Shown here: in pieces, positions 49,567-58,886 of the stretch
How the letters are laid out: each line of letters starts with the position of its first letter
How positions within the stretch are numbered: the first letter of the stretch is position 1
From: Cypionkella sinensis
Lineage (GTDB): Bacteria; Pseudomonadota; Alphaproteobacteria; Rhodobacterales; Rhodobacteraceae
DNA length: 64,000 bases
Assembly (NCBI RefSeq): GCF_042646385.1
Contig: NZ_JBHRTO010000002.1
Location: 1-64,000 of the forward strand
Direction of reading: 5' to 3'
The notes under the pieces: model-generated
What the model saw: only the letters and a program-made list of their open reading frames with translations
Database searches by the model: none
Told to the model about the DNA's origin: nothing
Translations under genes and position numbers: made by a program

Positions 49567-50556
49567 TTAGCGCAGAAATCCCGGCTTTTGCGACCATGCC
49601 AAAGCATCGCGGATCATCTCGGGCAGGGTCGAGCGTGCAGGCTCCCACCCCAGTTCCGTCCGCGCACGGTCAGACCCCGACACCAGCGACGCCGCATCCC
49701 CCGCACGGCGCGGCCCTTGAATGATCGGCACATCGCGGTTGGTCACAGCGCGGCTGGCATCCACCACCTGCCGCACCGAAAAGCCGTGCCCGGTGCCAAG
49801 GTTGAATGCCCGGTTGCCGCGACCATCGAGCAGCCAATTCACGCCCTTCACATGCGCATCGGCCAGATCCACCACATGCACATAATCGCGCACACAGGTG
49901 CCATCCGGCGTGGGGTAATCCTGCCCGAACACCGTCAGCGCCGGGCGGCGGCCCTCGATCGCATCCAGCATCAACGGGATCAGATGCGTCTCCGGGCGGT
50001 GCTGTTCGCCCACTTCGGCCTCGGGATCGGCACCTGCGACGTTGAAATAGCGGAAGATCACATGGTTCAGCCCATAAGCCGCGCCAAAGTTTTTCAGGAT
50101 TTCCTCGATGGCCTTTTTCGACGCGCCGTAGGAATTGATCGGATGCTGCGGTGTGTCTTCATCCAGCACCACCCCATCCTGATCGCCATAGGTGGCACAG
50201 GTCGATGAGAATACGAAATTCATGCAGCCCGCATGCACCGCCGCCTCCACCAGATTAAGCGAGCCGTTCACATTGGTGCGCCAATACCGCCCCGGATCGG
50301 TCATCGACTCGCCCACCAGTGACAGGGCGGCAAAATGCATCACGGCAACCGGGCGGAACTGGTGGAAGGCCGCATCAATGCTGGCGCGGTCCAGCAGATC
50401 ACCCTGCACAAACGGGCCAAACTTCACTGCATCACGCCAGCCGGTCGACAGGTTGTCAAACGCCACCGGCACAAATCCCGCTTGCGCCAGCGCCTTGCAA
50501 GCATGCGCCCCGATATACCCCGCCCCACCCGTAACCAGCACATGCTTTTGCATCAT
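49567..50556 (-). CDS. galE: UDP-glucose 4-epimerase
   Basis: A 329-residue extended short-chain dehydrogenase that interconverts UDP-glucose and UDP-galactose. It has the NAD-binding VLVTGGAGYIGAHACKAL, the serine region FSSTCATYGD and the catalytic tyrosine-lysine pair in INSYGASKKAIEE. Two adjacent ATGs (50556 and 50553) could start it; the second has better spacing to GGAAG. It lies near ugd and a glycosyltransferase gene, so the products likely feed surface polysaccharide. Confidence 0.94.
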   Translation of the reverse strand: MMQKHVLVTGGAGYIGAHACKALAQAGFVPVAFDNLSTGWRDAVKFGPFVQGDLLDRASIDAAFHQFRPVAVMHFAALSLVGESMTDPGRYWRTNVNGSLNLVEAAVHAGCMNFVFSSTCATYGDQDGVVLDEDTPQHPINSYGASKKAIEEILKNFGAAYGLNHVIFRYFNVAGADPEAEVGEQHRPETHLIPLMLDAIEGRRPALTVFGQDYPTPDGTCVRDYVHVVDLADAHVKGVNWLLDGRGNRAFNLGTGHGFSVRQVVDASRAVTNRDVPIIQGPRRAGDAASLVSGSDRARTELGWEPARSTLPEMIRDALAWSQKPGFLR

Positions 50557-50651
50557 CGTCTTCCGCTTATTCCGCCACCCGTGCCGCGACTAAAAGGGGC
50601 TTTCCGCGCCAAGGTCCAGTGCAAACAGCCACGGGCAGACCAAATTCTCGG

Positions 50652-51569
50652 TCACTCGGCTGCAGCCTCAACCGGGTCTGCGACCAAGCCGCTGATCTGC
50701 TCCATCAGCGCCCCGGCCATCGCTTCGGGCACGCAGGCCAGCGCGTTGGCGACGAAATCGTTGTAAAAATCCAGCCGCCGCAAATGCACGCCGCGATGAT
50801 AATGGATCAACCGCGCCTTCTTGGCCCGATGCAATTTCAGCCGGTCAGCAATCGAGAAATTCCACACCTCGTGCAAGACCTGATAGTCAAAGCCAAACCG
50901 CTTCATGGTCAGCGGCAGCGTGATCTGATCCAGCCATGGCCGCTTGCCCTTGATCGGGCAACGGTTGTCAAACTCGATTGCCGTTTTCAGCCAGCTTTGC
51001 GCGAAATTGTCACCGGTATCCGGGCGCGGCATATCGCTGAAGCTGATAAATCCGGCATTGAAATAGGGCGGATAGGTCACATGACGCCCCCGCGTCAGTT
51101 CCACACGATCCTCTGGCATCGGCAGGCCGAAAAACTCATAAGCGCGCTGCCACTTGCCGTCCTCCTTGCCCCAGGTCGGCAACCCTTCGGGCACCATCGC
51201 CACCACTTCGGGGTCTGTCAGATCCAGCCCCGCCAGCGGCCCCAGACAGACGGTATCGGTGTCGATGAACTGGCTGCGCTGCGACGTGCGCGGTGCCGCA
51301 CAGGCCAGAATCTTGTTGCCATGCGGATAAGGCTTGGCCCAAACCCCGTCTGCCACAGGCAGAGGCCGCATCTGCACGCCACATTTGGCATAAAGCGCCC
51401 GCGTCACCGGCGTCAGACTGCTGGCCGAACGTGGCGAGACATAGGCGACCAGCGCGACCTCTCCGCGATCCGGGTGATGCTTGGCCAAGGATGCGGCCAG
51501 AAGCAGCGATTGCGCTTCCAGCCCCATACCATCCACCACGAACAGGATTGACTCTTTGGCATCCGACAT
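50652..51569 (-). CDS. Glycosyltransferase-like protein, paralogue of the 39.7-kb gene
   Basis: A 305-residue protein with LFVVDGMGLEAQSLLLAA at the start, YPHGNKILA, the DTD motif in SQFIDTDTVCLG, then YFNAGFISF and PWLDQITLPL. These landmarks recur in the same order at 39722-40723. It sits between ugd and galE, which supply UDP-glucuronate and UDP-galactose. Acceptor unknown. The ATG at 51569 removes an unlikely N-terminal extension. Confidence 0.75.
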   Translation of the reverse strand: MSDAKESILFVVDGMGLEAQSLLLAASLAKHHPDRGEVALVAYVSPRSASSLTPVTRALYAKCGVQMRPLPVADGVWAKPYPHGNKILACAAPRTSQRSQFIDTDTVCLGPLAGLDLTDPEVVAMVPEGLPTWGKEDGKWQRAYEFFGLPMPEDRVELTRGRHVTYPPYFNAGFISFSDMPRPDTGDNFAQSWLKTAIEFDNRCPIKGKRPWLDQITLPLTMKRFGFDYQVLHEVWNFSIADRLKLHRAKKARLIHYHRGVHLRRLDFYNDFVANALACVPEAMAGALMEQISGLVADPVEAAAE

Positions 51570-51641
51570 CCGAGCGACCCCACACAACCACACCAGAGTG
51601 CCGGGCCGTATCGCCCCGGCAGAGTTTTACACGCCTATCCG

Positions 51642-52946
51642 CTAGCGCCCGACTGCAGCATAGGTCTGGAACCCGGCCTCGGTGGCTTCTTCCAGCGAAT
51701 AGATGTTGCGCAAATCGGCCATCCGCGGCGTTTCCATCTTTTTCGCAAGCTTGCTCAGATCCAACGCGCGGAATTCGTTCCATTCAGTCAGCAACACCAC
51801 CAGATCCGCCCCATGCGCCGCCTGATAGGGGCTTTCGACCCATTTCACGCCGGGCAACAAGGCCTCGCCCTCGCGCTGGCCCTGCGGATCAACCACCCGC
51901 ACCTTGGCCCCGCCACCCACCAAAGCGGGCACGATGGTCAGGCTCGGCGCGTCGCGCATGTCGTCGGTGTTGGGCTTGAAGGTCACGCCCAGCACGGCGA
52001 TGGTCTTGCCGTTCAGGCTGCCGTCACAGAGGTCAACGATCTTGTCGATCATCCGGCGCTTGATCTCATCATTCACCTTGATCACCGTCTCGGTGATCTG
52101 CATCGGCACGGCATGGTCCTGCCCAATCCGCGCCAAGGCCATGGTGTCTTTCGGAAAACACGACCCGCCATAACCGGGGCCCGCATGCAGGAACTTGTTG
52201 CCAATACGGCCATCCATACCCATGCCTTTCGACACATCCTTGATATCCGCGCCAACTTTCTCGCACAAAGCCGCGATTTCGTTGATGAAGGTGATCTTGG
52301 TGGCCAGAAACGCGTTGGCGGCGTATTTGATCATCTCGGCGGATTCGAGGCCGGTATAAACCACCGGGAATTCGCGCAGGAACAGCGGGCGGTAGATGTC
52401 AGCCATCACCTTGCGCGCACGCTGGCTTTCCACGCCGACGACAACACGATCAGGCCGCATGAAATCGTCAATCGCGGCGCCTTCGCGCAGGAATTCCGGG
52501 TTCGAGGCCACGTCGAACTTGGCATCCGGGTTCGCCGCAGCCGCAGCTTCCGCCACCTTGCGGTTGGTGCCCACCGGGACCGTCGATTTGGTGACAATCA
52601 CCGCATAGCCCGTAAGCGCCCGCCCGATTTCTTCGGCGGCTGCCATCACATAGGTCAGATCGGCATGGCCATCACCGCGCCGCGTCGGCGTGCCCACAGC
52701 GATAAACACCGCATCCGCACCCGCCACCGCCTCGGCCAGATCAAGCGTAAACGACAAACGCCCAGCACTGACGTTCTTGGCCATCAAGGCCTCAAGCCCC
52801 GGCTCGAATATCGGCACCTGGCCCGCATTCAAACGGTCAATCTTGCCGGGGTCTTTGTCGACGCAGACCACCTCATGCCCAAAATCCGAGAAACACACGC
52901 CCGAAACCAAGCCGACATAGCCGGTTCCGATCATCGCAATCTTCAT
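51642..52946 (-). CDS. ugd: UDP-glucose 6-dehydrogenase
   Basis: A 434-residue enzyme that oxidises UDP-glucose to UDP-glucuronate in two NAD-dependent steps. It has the N-terminal NAD fold MIGTGYVGLVSGVCFSDFGH, the catalytic cysteine in GPGYGGSCFPKDTMAL and a C-terminal UDP-binding domain. It is the first gene of the leftward set ugd, glycosyltransferase, galE. Confidence 0.96.
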   Translation of the reverse strand: MKIAMIGTGYVGLVSGVCFSDFGHEVVCVDKDPGKIDRLNAGQVPIFEPGLEALMAKNVSAGRLSFTLDLAEAVAGADAVFIAVGTPTRRGDGHADLTYVMAAAEEIGRALTGYAVIVTKSTVPVGTNRKVAEAAAAANPDAKFDVASNPEFLREGAAIDDFMRPDRVVVGVESQRARKVMADIYRPLFLREFPVVYTGLESAEMIKYAANAFLATKITFINEIAALCEKVGADIKDVSKGMGMDGRIGNKFLHAGPGYGGSCFPKDTMALARIGQDHAVPMQITETVIKVNDEIKRRMIDKIVDLCDGSLNGKTIAVLGVTFKPNTDDMRDAPSLTIVPALVGGGAKVRVVDPQGQREGEALLPGVKWVESPYQAAHGADLVVLLTEWNEFRALDLSKLAKKMETPRMADLRNIYSLEEATEAGFQTYAAVGR

Positions 52947-53053
52947 GCCAACACTCCTGGCTGTTCCAGTCCTGTCTTAGGCAGAGCGTGCGACTGTGTC
53001 AAATCCGCGAACAATCAAACCAAAGAAAATCAAGCGCAAAGGGGCCATCAAGC

Positions 53054-53083
53054 AAAAGGCCGGAAGGATTGATCCTCCCGGCC
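53054..53083 (-). terminator. Terminator of the glycine-rich gene cassette
   Basis: GGCCGGGAGGAT and ATCCTTCCGGCC pair on the minus strand with a 2-base centre and one mismatch, followed by TTTTGC. It lies 18 bases after the last gene of the cassette. Confidence 0.65.
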
Positions 53084-53101
53084 ACAGCGCTGTGTCGCAA
53101 C

Positions 53102-53968
53102 TTAGGAAAGGCAGGTGATCAGCACAAAGCCATCGCCGCCGCGACCGCCCAAGCCTGCGGTGACACCCGCGCCACCGCCGCCACCGCCCGACCCGCGCCC
53201 GCCAGCGCCTCCCGCTCCCCCTGTTCCCGCGTTCGAAGCACCACCGCCAGAGCCACCCGAGAACGTTGGCGGCAACCACAGCTCATACCCCGCCGCACCC
53301 GTATTGCTGCCTGCCGCAGCGCCTGCGATGGTCGGGCACAGCCCTGCTCCATTCACCCCGCCACCCGCGAAATCGGCAGAGGTCGCACCCCCGCCCCCCG
53401 CACCACCGCTGACGAAGATGTTTACGCCGCCAAACGCCACGGAGGTTCCCGTGCCGCCTGCGACGGCACCCCCTGCACCTCCGGCCTGACCAGCAATGCT
53501 GACAAAGCTGCCCAGTGCCGAATAGGCCCCGCCCGAGGTGATGGTGCCAGCCGCACCTGCCGCCCCCACCGCAGCGCCCGTCCCGGTGCCCCCCGCGCCG
53601 CCACCATTCGCACTGGCCAGCAGCGCCGCCGCCGCTGACGATGGCGCGAGTGCAACGGTGGACGCGCCCCCCGCACCCCCTGCAACCCCGCCACCTCCCG
53701 GCGAGATGAACAGCGTGCCCGGCAGTAGGGCGCTTGGCACCACAAGTCGGGACACCGTGCCCGATCCTCCCCCGCCACCGCCACCACGCGCCGAAGCCGC
53801 TGCCGCCGCAAAGCCTGCGCCGCCCCCCCCGCCGCCGCCCACCAGCAGGATCTCCAGCAGCACCGCCCCCAGCGGCACCGAGTAGCTTTGCCACTGGCCC
53901 GCCGTCCCGATCGGATCAAACCGCCGGGTCTGTCCCGCCTCTCGCGGCAGGAAATGCGGAAAACTCAT
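53102..53968 (-). CDS. Glycine-rich protein of a fibre-like cassette
   Basis: A 288-residue protein. The first ~45 residues are ordinary (SFPHFLPREAGQTRRFDPIG, then WQSYSVPLGAVLLEILLVGG). The rest is glycine/alanine-rich with runs of up to seven glycines, ending RGGDGFVLITCLS. The WQSY..G pattern followed by polyglycine resembles glycine-rich tail or head-fibre domains of phages and gene transfer agents. It shares one base with the preceding gene (TGATG). Confidence 0.7.
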   Translation of the reverse strand: MSFPHFLPREAGQTRRFDPIGTAGQWQSYSVPLGAVLLEILLVGGGGGGGAGFAAAAASARGGGGGGGSGTVSRLVVPSALLPGTLFISPGGGGVAGGAGGASTVALAPSSAAAALLASANGGGAGGTGTGAAVGAAGAAGTITSGGAYSALGSFVSIAGQAGGAGGAVAGGTGTSVAFGGVNIFVSGGAGGGGATSADFAGGGVNGAGLCPTIAGAAAGSNTGAAGYELWLPPTFSGGSGGGASNAGTGGAGGAGGRGSGGGGGGAGVTAGLGGRGGDGFVLITCLS

Positions 53969-54381
53969 CAGTAATCCCCCCCGAAACCCGTCACCGCATA
54001 GCCGCCCGCCACCGCCGTGCCCAATGTCACCTGTACCCGGTATCCGGGCGGCACCGGGATGTTCAGCGGCAGTTCATTACCCGACAGCGCCGCCACTTCC
54101 GAAAGCGTGGTGGCAGGCAGCGACAACTCGGCAATCAGCGCATTGTTGGCGGCAGTTGCATTGCTTGCGCCATTGTTCAGAAACACCCGCAGCACCGAGG
54201 CCACATTGGTGCCCTTGGGTCGCACCACCAGCTTTTGCAGATACGACCCATTGGTCGCATCCGCCGTGAACACCGTGTCCACCGTGCCGGTGCCATCCTT
54301 GGCGGTATTGGCTGCGGTAATGCCGCCCGCCCATTCCACACGGGCCACTTTCGAGAAAATCGGGGAAGTATTGCCGGGCAT
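53968..54381 (-). CDS. Hypothetical protein of the fibre-like cassette
   Basis: A 137-residue protein with no signal peptide. It is predicted to be mostly beta-strand (LQKLVVRPKGTNVASVLRVF, and IPVPPGYRVQVTLGTAVAGG). I do not recognise a family. Its place between the DUF2793 and glycine-rich genes, 10 bases and one overlapping base away, implies a shared structure. Confidence 0.7.
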   Translation of the reverse strand: MPGNTSPIFSKVARVEWAGGITAANTAKDGTGTVDTVFTADATNGSYLQKLVVRPKGTNVASVLRVFLNNGASNATAANNALIAELSLPATTLSEVAALSGNELPLNIPVPPGYRVQVTLGTAVAGGYAVTGFGGDY

Positions 54382-54391
54382 TGCCGCTCTC

Positions 54392-55993
54392 CTAGTTGAT
54401 GAATGCTTGTTGGTTCAGCGCGACCTGCACGCCGTATTTGACAGGTGCCGCCAGCGACCACACCGTGCCGCCGCCCGAGACTGTGATATCCCCCTTGGCC
54501 CCGTCGCTGATGCCTGCACTGATCGCTTGGCTGACACCGGCGCTGCGCACCTTGACCTGGCCGGTGGTGGTGTTCAGCCAGACCATGCCATTGACCGGGT
54601 CCGCCGCCTGCCCGCCGAGGTTGAGCACCTGCGGCAAGGTAGCCTGCCCGGTCGCCCGCGCGACTGTCATTGCGGTGTAAAATGTGCTGCCATCCGGGCT
54701 GACCTTGATCGCGAAATCATCCGATCCGGTGGTGCCCATCTCGGCGCGCCCCGAAAATCCGGTCTGAAACGTCAGGCTGGCAGTCTGACCTGCCGCTGCC
54801 TTGTTCAGCTTTAACTGATGCCCGGCCCCGTCATGGTTCAACAGCGTCGCCGGAGCATTGACCGACAGGCGGTTGGTCGCATCCGGGCTGGCCCCACCCA
54901 CCCCCAGTTCATCCACCGTCAACGCGGCATTGGGCGCCGCGATACTGGCGACCGATGCCGCAAAGCTGACACTGGGGCTGTTGATCACCGTGCTGCCCCC
55001 GGCACCCGCCACACTCGATCCGATGTTTACCACCGTCGTCGAGCCGCTGACGCCCCCCGTGCCCAAATTGATGGTCGACGTATTGCCCGAAGCCGTCGCG
55101 CCCCCGCCCACGCTGTAGGTGCTGTTGGCGGTTGAGGTGCCAATGCTGGCACTCGCGCCGCTCACGGTCAGCCCACCGGAAAACGTCTTCGCCCCGCTGA
55201 AAGTCTGCGTGCCCGCCAGCCCCGCCAATTCGCTGCTGGCATTCGGCAATGTGTAGGTCCGCGTCGCTCCCGCCGATACGCCCGCCACCGAAAACACCGC
55301 GCGCTTGCTGGGGTCAGACGGATCGCGCAGGCTGAAACCGTTCGCCAACACGCCCTGCGGCAGTGCGACATAGCCCGTACCCGCCGCCACCGTTACCGCA
55401 TCCAGAAAGCTGCTGCCATCGGGCGAGACTTTCAGGCTGAAATCATCCGCGCCTTGGGTTCCAAGCATCGCCCGGCTGGAATATCCGGTCTGAAATGCCA
55501 GGCTGGCGCTATCGCCTGCCGAGGCCTTGTTCAGCTTCATCAGATGCCCCGCCCCGGCATGATCAAACAGGGAGGCAGGCGCGGAAACCGCCAGCCGGTT
55601 GGTCGCATCCGCCGTCGCCGAGACGCCAAGCTGCCCCACCGACAAAGGCCCGTCCGTCAACGCCAGCCACGCGCTGCCATTGAACACCGCCATCGTCGCT
55701 TCCGCGACGACATAAGCCTGCCAGCCCGCGAGCGGCGCAAAGAACTGCCAAACCTCGGTTTCAAACATCGCAATCTTGCCCGCCTGACCGGCCCATGCAC
55801 CGGTTGCACCCGCTGGCACGATATAGCGATCACCCAGCACGGGACTGACCGGCGGCGCGGTCAGAACACGCGAGGTGACCGACAGTTGCACCATCAGGTC
55901 CAGCAGCCGAACAGCCTCGTTATGGGTGACATGCTTTTGCGCCTGCGCAGGTTGAATCAGGGGCAACGACAGAATTGTCGAAGTATCGGGCAT
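54392..55993 (-). CDS. DUF2793 fibre-type protein with a duplicated module
   Basis: A 533-residue protein. The first ~125 residues are a DUF2793 domain (LIQPAQAQKHVTHNEAVRLL, and YIVPAGATGAWAGQAGKIA). Two ~95-residue copies of one module follow: the first contains SATADATNRLAVSAPASL, the second ASPDATNRLSVNAPATLL. A Ser/Thr/Gly-rich beta-repeat region separates them. DUF2793 proteins occur with phage and gene-transfer-agent fibres in Rhodobacterales; that link is family knowledge, not shown here. The ATG at 55993 follows CGGAGG. Confidence 0.8.
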   Translation of the reverse strand: MPDTSTILSLPLIQPAQAQKHVTHNEAVRLLDLMVQLSVTSRVLTAPPVSPVLGDRYIVPAGATGAWAGQAGKIAMFETEVWQFFAPLAGWQAYVVAEATMAVFNGSAWLALTDGPLSVGQLGVSATADATNRLAVSAPASLFDHAGAGHLMKLNKASAGDSASLAFQTGYSSRAMLGTQGADDFSLKVSPDGSSFLDAVTVAAGTGYVALPQGVLANGFSLRDPSDPSKRAVFSVAGVSAGATRTYTLPNASSELAGLAGTQTFSGAKTFSGGLTVSGASASIGTSTANSTYSVGGGATASGNTSTINLGTGGVSGSTTVVNIGSSVAGAGGSTVINSPSVSFAASVASIAAPNAALTVDELGVGGASPDATNRLSVNAPATLLNHDGAGHQLKLNKAAAGQTASLTFQTGFSGRAEMGTTGSDDFAIKVSPDGSTFYTAMTVARATGQATLPQVLNLGGQAADPVNGMVWLNTTTGQVKVRSAGVSQAISAGISDGAKGDITVSGGGTVWSLAAPVKYGVQVALNQQAFIN

Positions 55994-56117
55994 CTGTAAC
56001 CTCCGGGAACGCTCATGGAGGCCGAAGCTATGCAATACCCGTTAAAACCACCGCACCAGAGCGCGCGCTGCCCAGTGCAACACCGGCGCGGTATGGTGCC
56101 TGTGCGGCAGGATCCGC

Positions 56118-57008
56118 TCAATCCTGCTGCAAGGCCGCCGCATCCACGGCGTCGCGCCAGGTCACAAAGGTAATCGCGCCGATGATCATCGCCCCACCCA
56201 GCAGCACGAACACATCCACCGCCTCGTCAAACACAATCGCCCCTACCGCCGTAGCCCAGATCAGCGTCAGGAATGTCACCGGCTGCGTCACCGTCAAAGG
56301 CGCAGCCCGGAACGCCCGCGTCATGCAATAATGCCCCGAGGTGGCACAGCCCGCCACAATCGCCAGCCATCCCACCTGTGCCCAACTCACCGGCACCCAG
56401 ACCCACCACGCCAAAGGCGCAAGCCCGATCGTCACCGTCACCGACATCATCGCCACGATGACGCTGGCACTCGCCAATCCCGTCAGCCGTTTGGCAAACA
56501 GATAACTGCCGCAGAAAAACACCGAAGCGCCGATCTGGCTCAGATGCCCCAGGTTCAGCGCCTGCACCCCAGGCCGCAGCACGATCAACGCCCCCACAAA
56601 CGCCACCACCACCGCGACGACCCGCCGCGCCGACAGTGGCTCGTGCAGGATCATCGCGCCCGCGATCAACATCAGCACCGGGTTCAGATAGCCAATCGCG
56701 GTGGCATGGGCGACGGGGATGCGCGCCATCGCGAAAAACCAGAACAGCACCGCAATCGTGTGCATCACCCCGCGCCACGCAAACAGCCGCAGCGCGGGGC
56801 CACTCAGTCCGCGCAGCATTCCCGGCAGCACCGGAGCAAGGAAAACCACGCCAAAGGCAAACCGCAAGAACGCCGATTGCGCGGCGGGCAGGTCGGTGCC
56901 CAGATAACGCACGATGCCGTTGACCCCCACAAAGGAAAGCCCCGACAACACCATCCACATCACCCCTTCGCGGGGCCGTCCCAGATCAGTCATTTGCATG
57001 GCCGCCAT
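56118..57008 (-). CDS. EamA/DMT family transporter
   Basis: A 296-residue membrane protein with ten predicted helices in two EamA repeats (GVNGIVRYLGTDLPAAQSAF in the first; GASVFFCGSYLFAKRLTGLA in the second). It is probably a metabolite exporter. It lies nine bases downstream of the ArgO-like gene. The start may be the ATG at 57008 or an in-frame ATG a few codons later. Confidence 0.88.
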   Translation of the reverse strand: MAAMQMTDLGRPREGVMWMVLSGLSFVGVNGIVRYLGTDLPAAQSAFLRFAFGVVFLAPVLPGMLRGLSGPALRLFAWRGVMHTIAVLFWFFAMARIPVAHATAIGYLNPVLMLIAGAMILHEPLSARRVVAVVVAFVGALIVLRPGVQALNLGHLSQIGASVFFCGSYLFAKRLTGLASASVIVAMMSVTVTIGLAPLAWWVWVPVSWAQVGWLAIVAGCATSGHYCMTRAFRAAPLTVTQPVTFLTLIWATAVGAIVFDEAVDVFVLLGGAMIIGAITFVTWRDAVDAAALQQD

Positions 57009-57017
57009 CAAGCAAGC

Positions 57018-57623
57018 CTAGCCGCCAAAGGCAAGCCCCGCCGCGATTGCCCACATCGTCGCACCCACGATTATCTCCAGCACCACCCAAGCCTTTGGGT
57101 TGGCAAACACCGGCGCCAGCAGCCGCGCGCCATAGCCCAGCGCGGTGAAAAAGCTGAAGCTGCCCAGCGCCGCCGCCACCCCAAACGCCAGCCGATGCCC
57201 CGGATACTGCGCCGAGATCGAGCCCAGCAGCACCACCGTATCCAGATAGACATGCGGGTTGGCCCAAGTCAGCACCAGCACCGTCGTTAGCACCGAGCGG
57301 ACCGATGCCGCAGCCCCCTGCCCCGGCTGCAACGCCTCACCCCCGGCCAGCGCCGCCTTGAACCGCAGCGCGCCATAGACCAGCAGAAAGATCACGCCGC
57401 CCCAGCGCATCGCCTCGGCCAGCCACGGCACCGCCCCAGACACCGCGCCAAATCCCGTCACGCCCAGCGCGATCAAGATCGCATCCGACGCGGCGCAGGC
57501 CAGCACCACCACGCCGACATGCTCGCGCCGCAGGCCCTGCCGCAGCACAAAGGCGTTCTGCGCGCCAATCGCAAGGATCAGACTGAGCGACACCAGATAG
57601 CCATGCACTGCCGCTTCAAACAT
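57018..57623 (-). CDS. LysE/ArgO-family amino acid exporter
   Basis: A 201-residue protein with six helices. The first carries the family segment LSLILAIGAQNAFVLRQGLR, which is the ArgO/LysE signature, and WANPHVYLDTVVLLGSIS is the second one. It should export basic amino acids (arginine or lysine). It is divergent from an ArgP-type regulator across 96 bases, the classical argP-argO arrangement. Confidence 0.92.
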   Translation of the reverse strand: MFEAAVHGYLVSLSLILAIGAQNAFVLRQGLRREHVGVVVLACAASDAILIALGVTGFGAVSGAVPWLAEAMRWGGVIFLLVYGALRFKAALAGGEALQPGQGAAASVRSVLTTVLVLTWANPHVYLDTVVLLGSISAQYPGHRLAFGVAAALGSFSFFTALGYGARLLAPVFANPKAWVVLEIIVGATMWAIAAGLAFGG

Positions 57624-57719
57624 CCACCCGACCCCGCGCTTCGTTGCTTTGCGCTTGACCTATCAGGGAAGGCTCGCTTCAATCAAATTAATCCTGCTGC
57701 GATCAGATAAGCCGCTCTA

Positions 57720-58607
57720 ATGTTCGACCCCGCCCAACTCGCCGCCCTTGCTGCCGTGCATCGTGGCGGATCTTTTGACCTTGCGGCGGCGGAACTGCAT
57801 GTCACCCCCTCGGCGATTTCGCAGCGGTTGAAGGCGCTGGAAGAGGTTGCGGGCACGCTGCTGATCCGGCGCGGTCAGCCCTGCACCGCCACGCCTGCGG
57901 GCCTGCGGATGATCCGGCACCATGACGAGGTGACGCTGCTGGAGCGGACGCTTGCCACCGATCTGCCGTGGCTGTCACCCCGACCTGCCACCTTGCGGAT
58001 CGCGGTCAATGCCGACAGTCTGGCGACTTGGGTGATCCCGGCGCTGGCGGCGACCACCGGGTTTCTGTTTGATCTGGTGATCGACGATCAAGAGGTCAGC
58101 CAGGATTGGCTGAAACGCGGTGAGGTCGCCGCCGCGATCACCGCCCATCCCGGCCCGTTGCAGGGCTGCGATACGATCCCGCTGGGGGCCTTGCGTTACC
58201 GGGCCACCGCCGCGCCCGCCTTTATGGCGCGCTGGATGGCCGAGGGGGTGACGGCGGCCAGCCTTGCCACCGCCCCCGCGCTGACGTTTTCGGAAAAGGA
58301 TCGGCTGCAAGAAATCTGGGTCGACCGCCAGCTTGGGCGACGCGGCAAGCGGGCGGCGTTTCCCAGCCATCGGCTGGCCAGCAGTCAGGGATTTGTCGAT
58401 GGCTGCCTTGCGGGGCTGGGATGGGCCTTGAACCCCGAGGCTTTGGTGGCGCCGCATCTGGCCAGCGGGGCGCTGGTTGAAATGGTGCCCAACACCGCGC
58501 TGGATGTGGCCTTGCACTGGCAATTCAGCCGGCTGACCGCCCCGGCACTAGCCCCGCTGACGCGGGAAATCCGCGCGGCGGCAGCGCGGGTTTTGGTGGT
58601 GATTTAG
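57720..58607 (+). CDS. argP: LysR-family regulator, ArgP type
   Basis: A 295-residue regulator. The winged helix includes VHRGGSFDLAAAELHVTPSA, then ISQRLKALEE, which fits ArgP/IciA (ISQRI/LKxLE). The effector domain contains NADSLATWVIPAL, where ArgP proteins sense lysine or arginine. It is divergent from the ArgO-like exporter and probably its activator. Confidence 0.9.
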   Translation: MFDPAQLAALAAVHRGGSFDLAAAELHVTPSAISQRLKALEEVAGTLLIRRGQPCTATPAGLRMIRHHDEVTLLERTLATDLPWLSPRPATLRIAVNADSLATWVIPALAATTGFLFDLVIDDQEVSQDWLKRGEVAAAITAHPGPLQGCDTIPLGALRYRATAAPAFMARWMAEGVTAASLATAPALTFSEKDRLQEIWVDRQLGRRGKRAAFPSHRLASSQGFVDGCLAGLGWALNPEALVAPHLASGALVEMVPNTALDVALHWQFSRLTAPALAPLTREIRAAAARVLVVI

Positions 58608-58619
58608 GGATGTGCCTTC

Positions 58620-58853
58620 GCTTCTGGAGAATCTGGCGAAGGCCACCGCCTTCGCCACGCGGTGCAGGTGCCGCTGAAACCGCCGGGCCTCAAAGGCCCG
58701 GCCAGCGCCCGACCCGCCGATGGCGGGCGCTTCTCGCCCGCCGGGTCGGGCACTGGCCTTTGGTTTTTTTGGCGGCACTGGTGACAGGGTGAGGCCACAC
58801 GCGCGGGCGGGGAAACGCAATGCGTTTCCTATTTCCGCCCGGATCTGGGCGCA
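58620..58853 (-). repeat. ~234-bp multi-hairpin intergenic repeat (copy B)
   Basis: On the minus strand this matches 49055-49286, with the same stems in the same order. It begins 13 bases after the argP stop. It holds the perfect palindrome GGAAACGCATTGCGTTTCC and a CCGGGCCT/AGGCCCGG stem that is partly broken in copy A. Confidence 0.8.
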
Positions 58854-58886
58854 TCCAGTCACGTTAATAGCGATCAAGCCTGAAGC

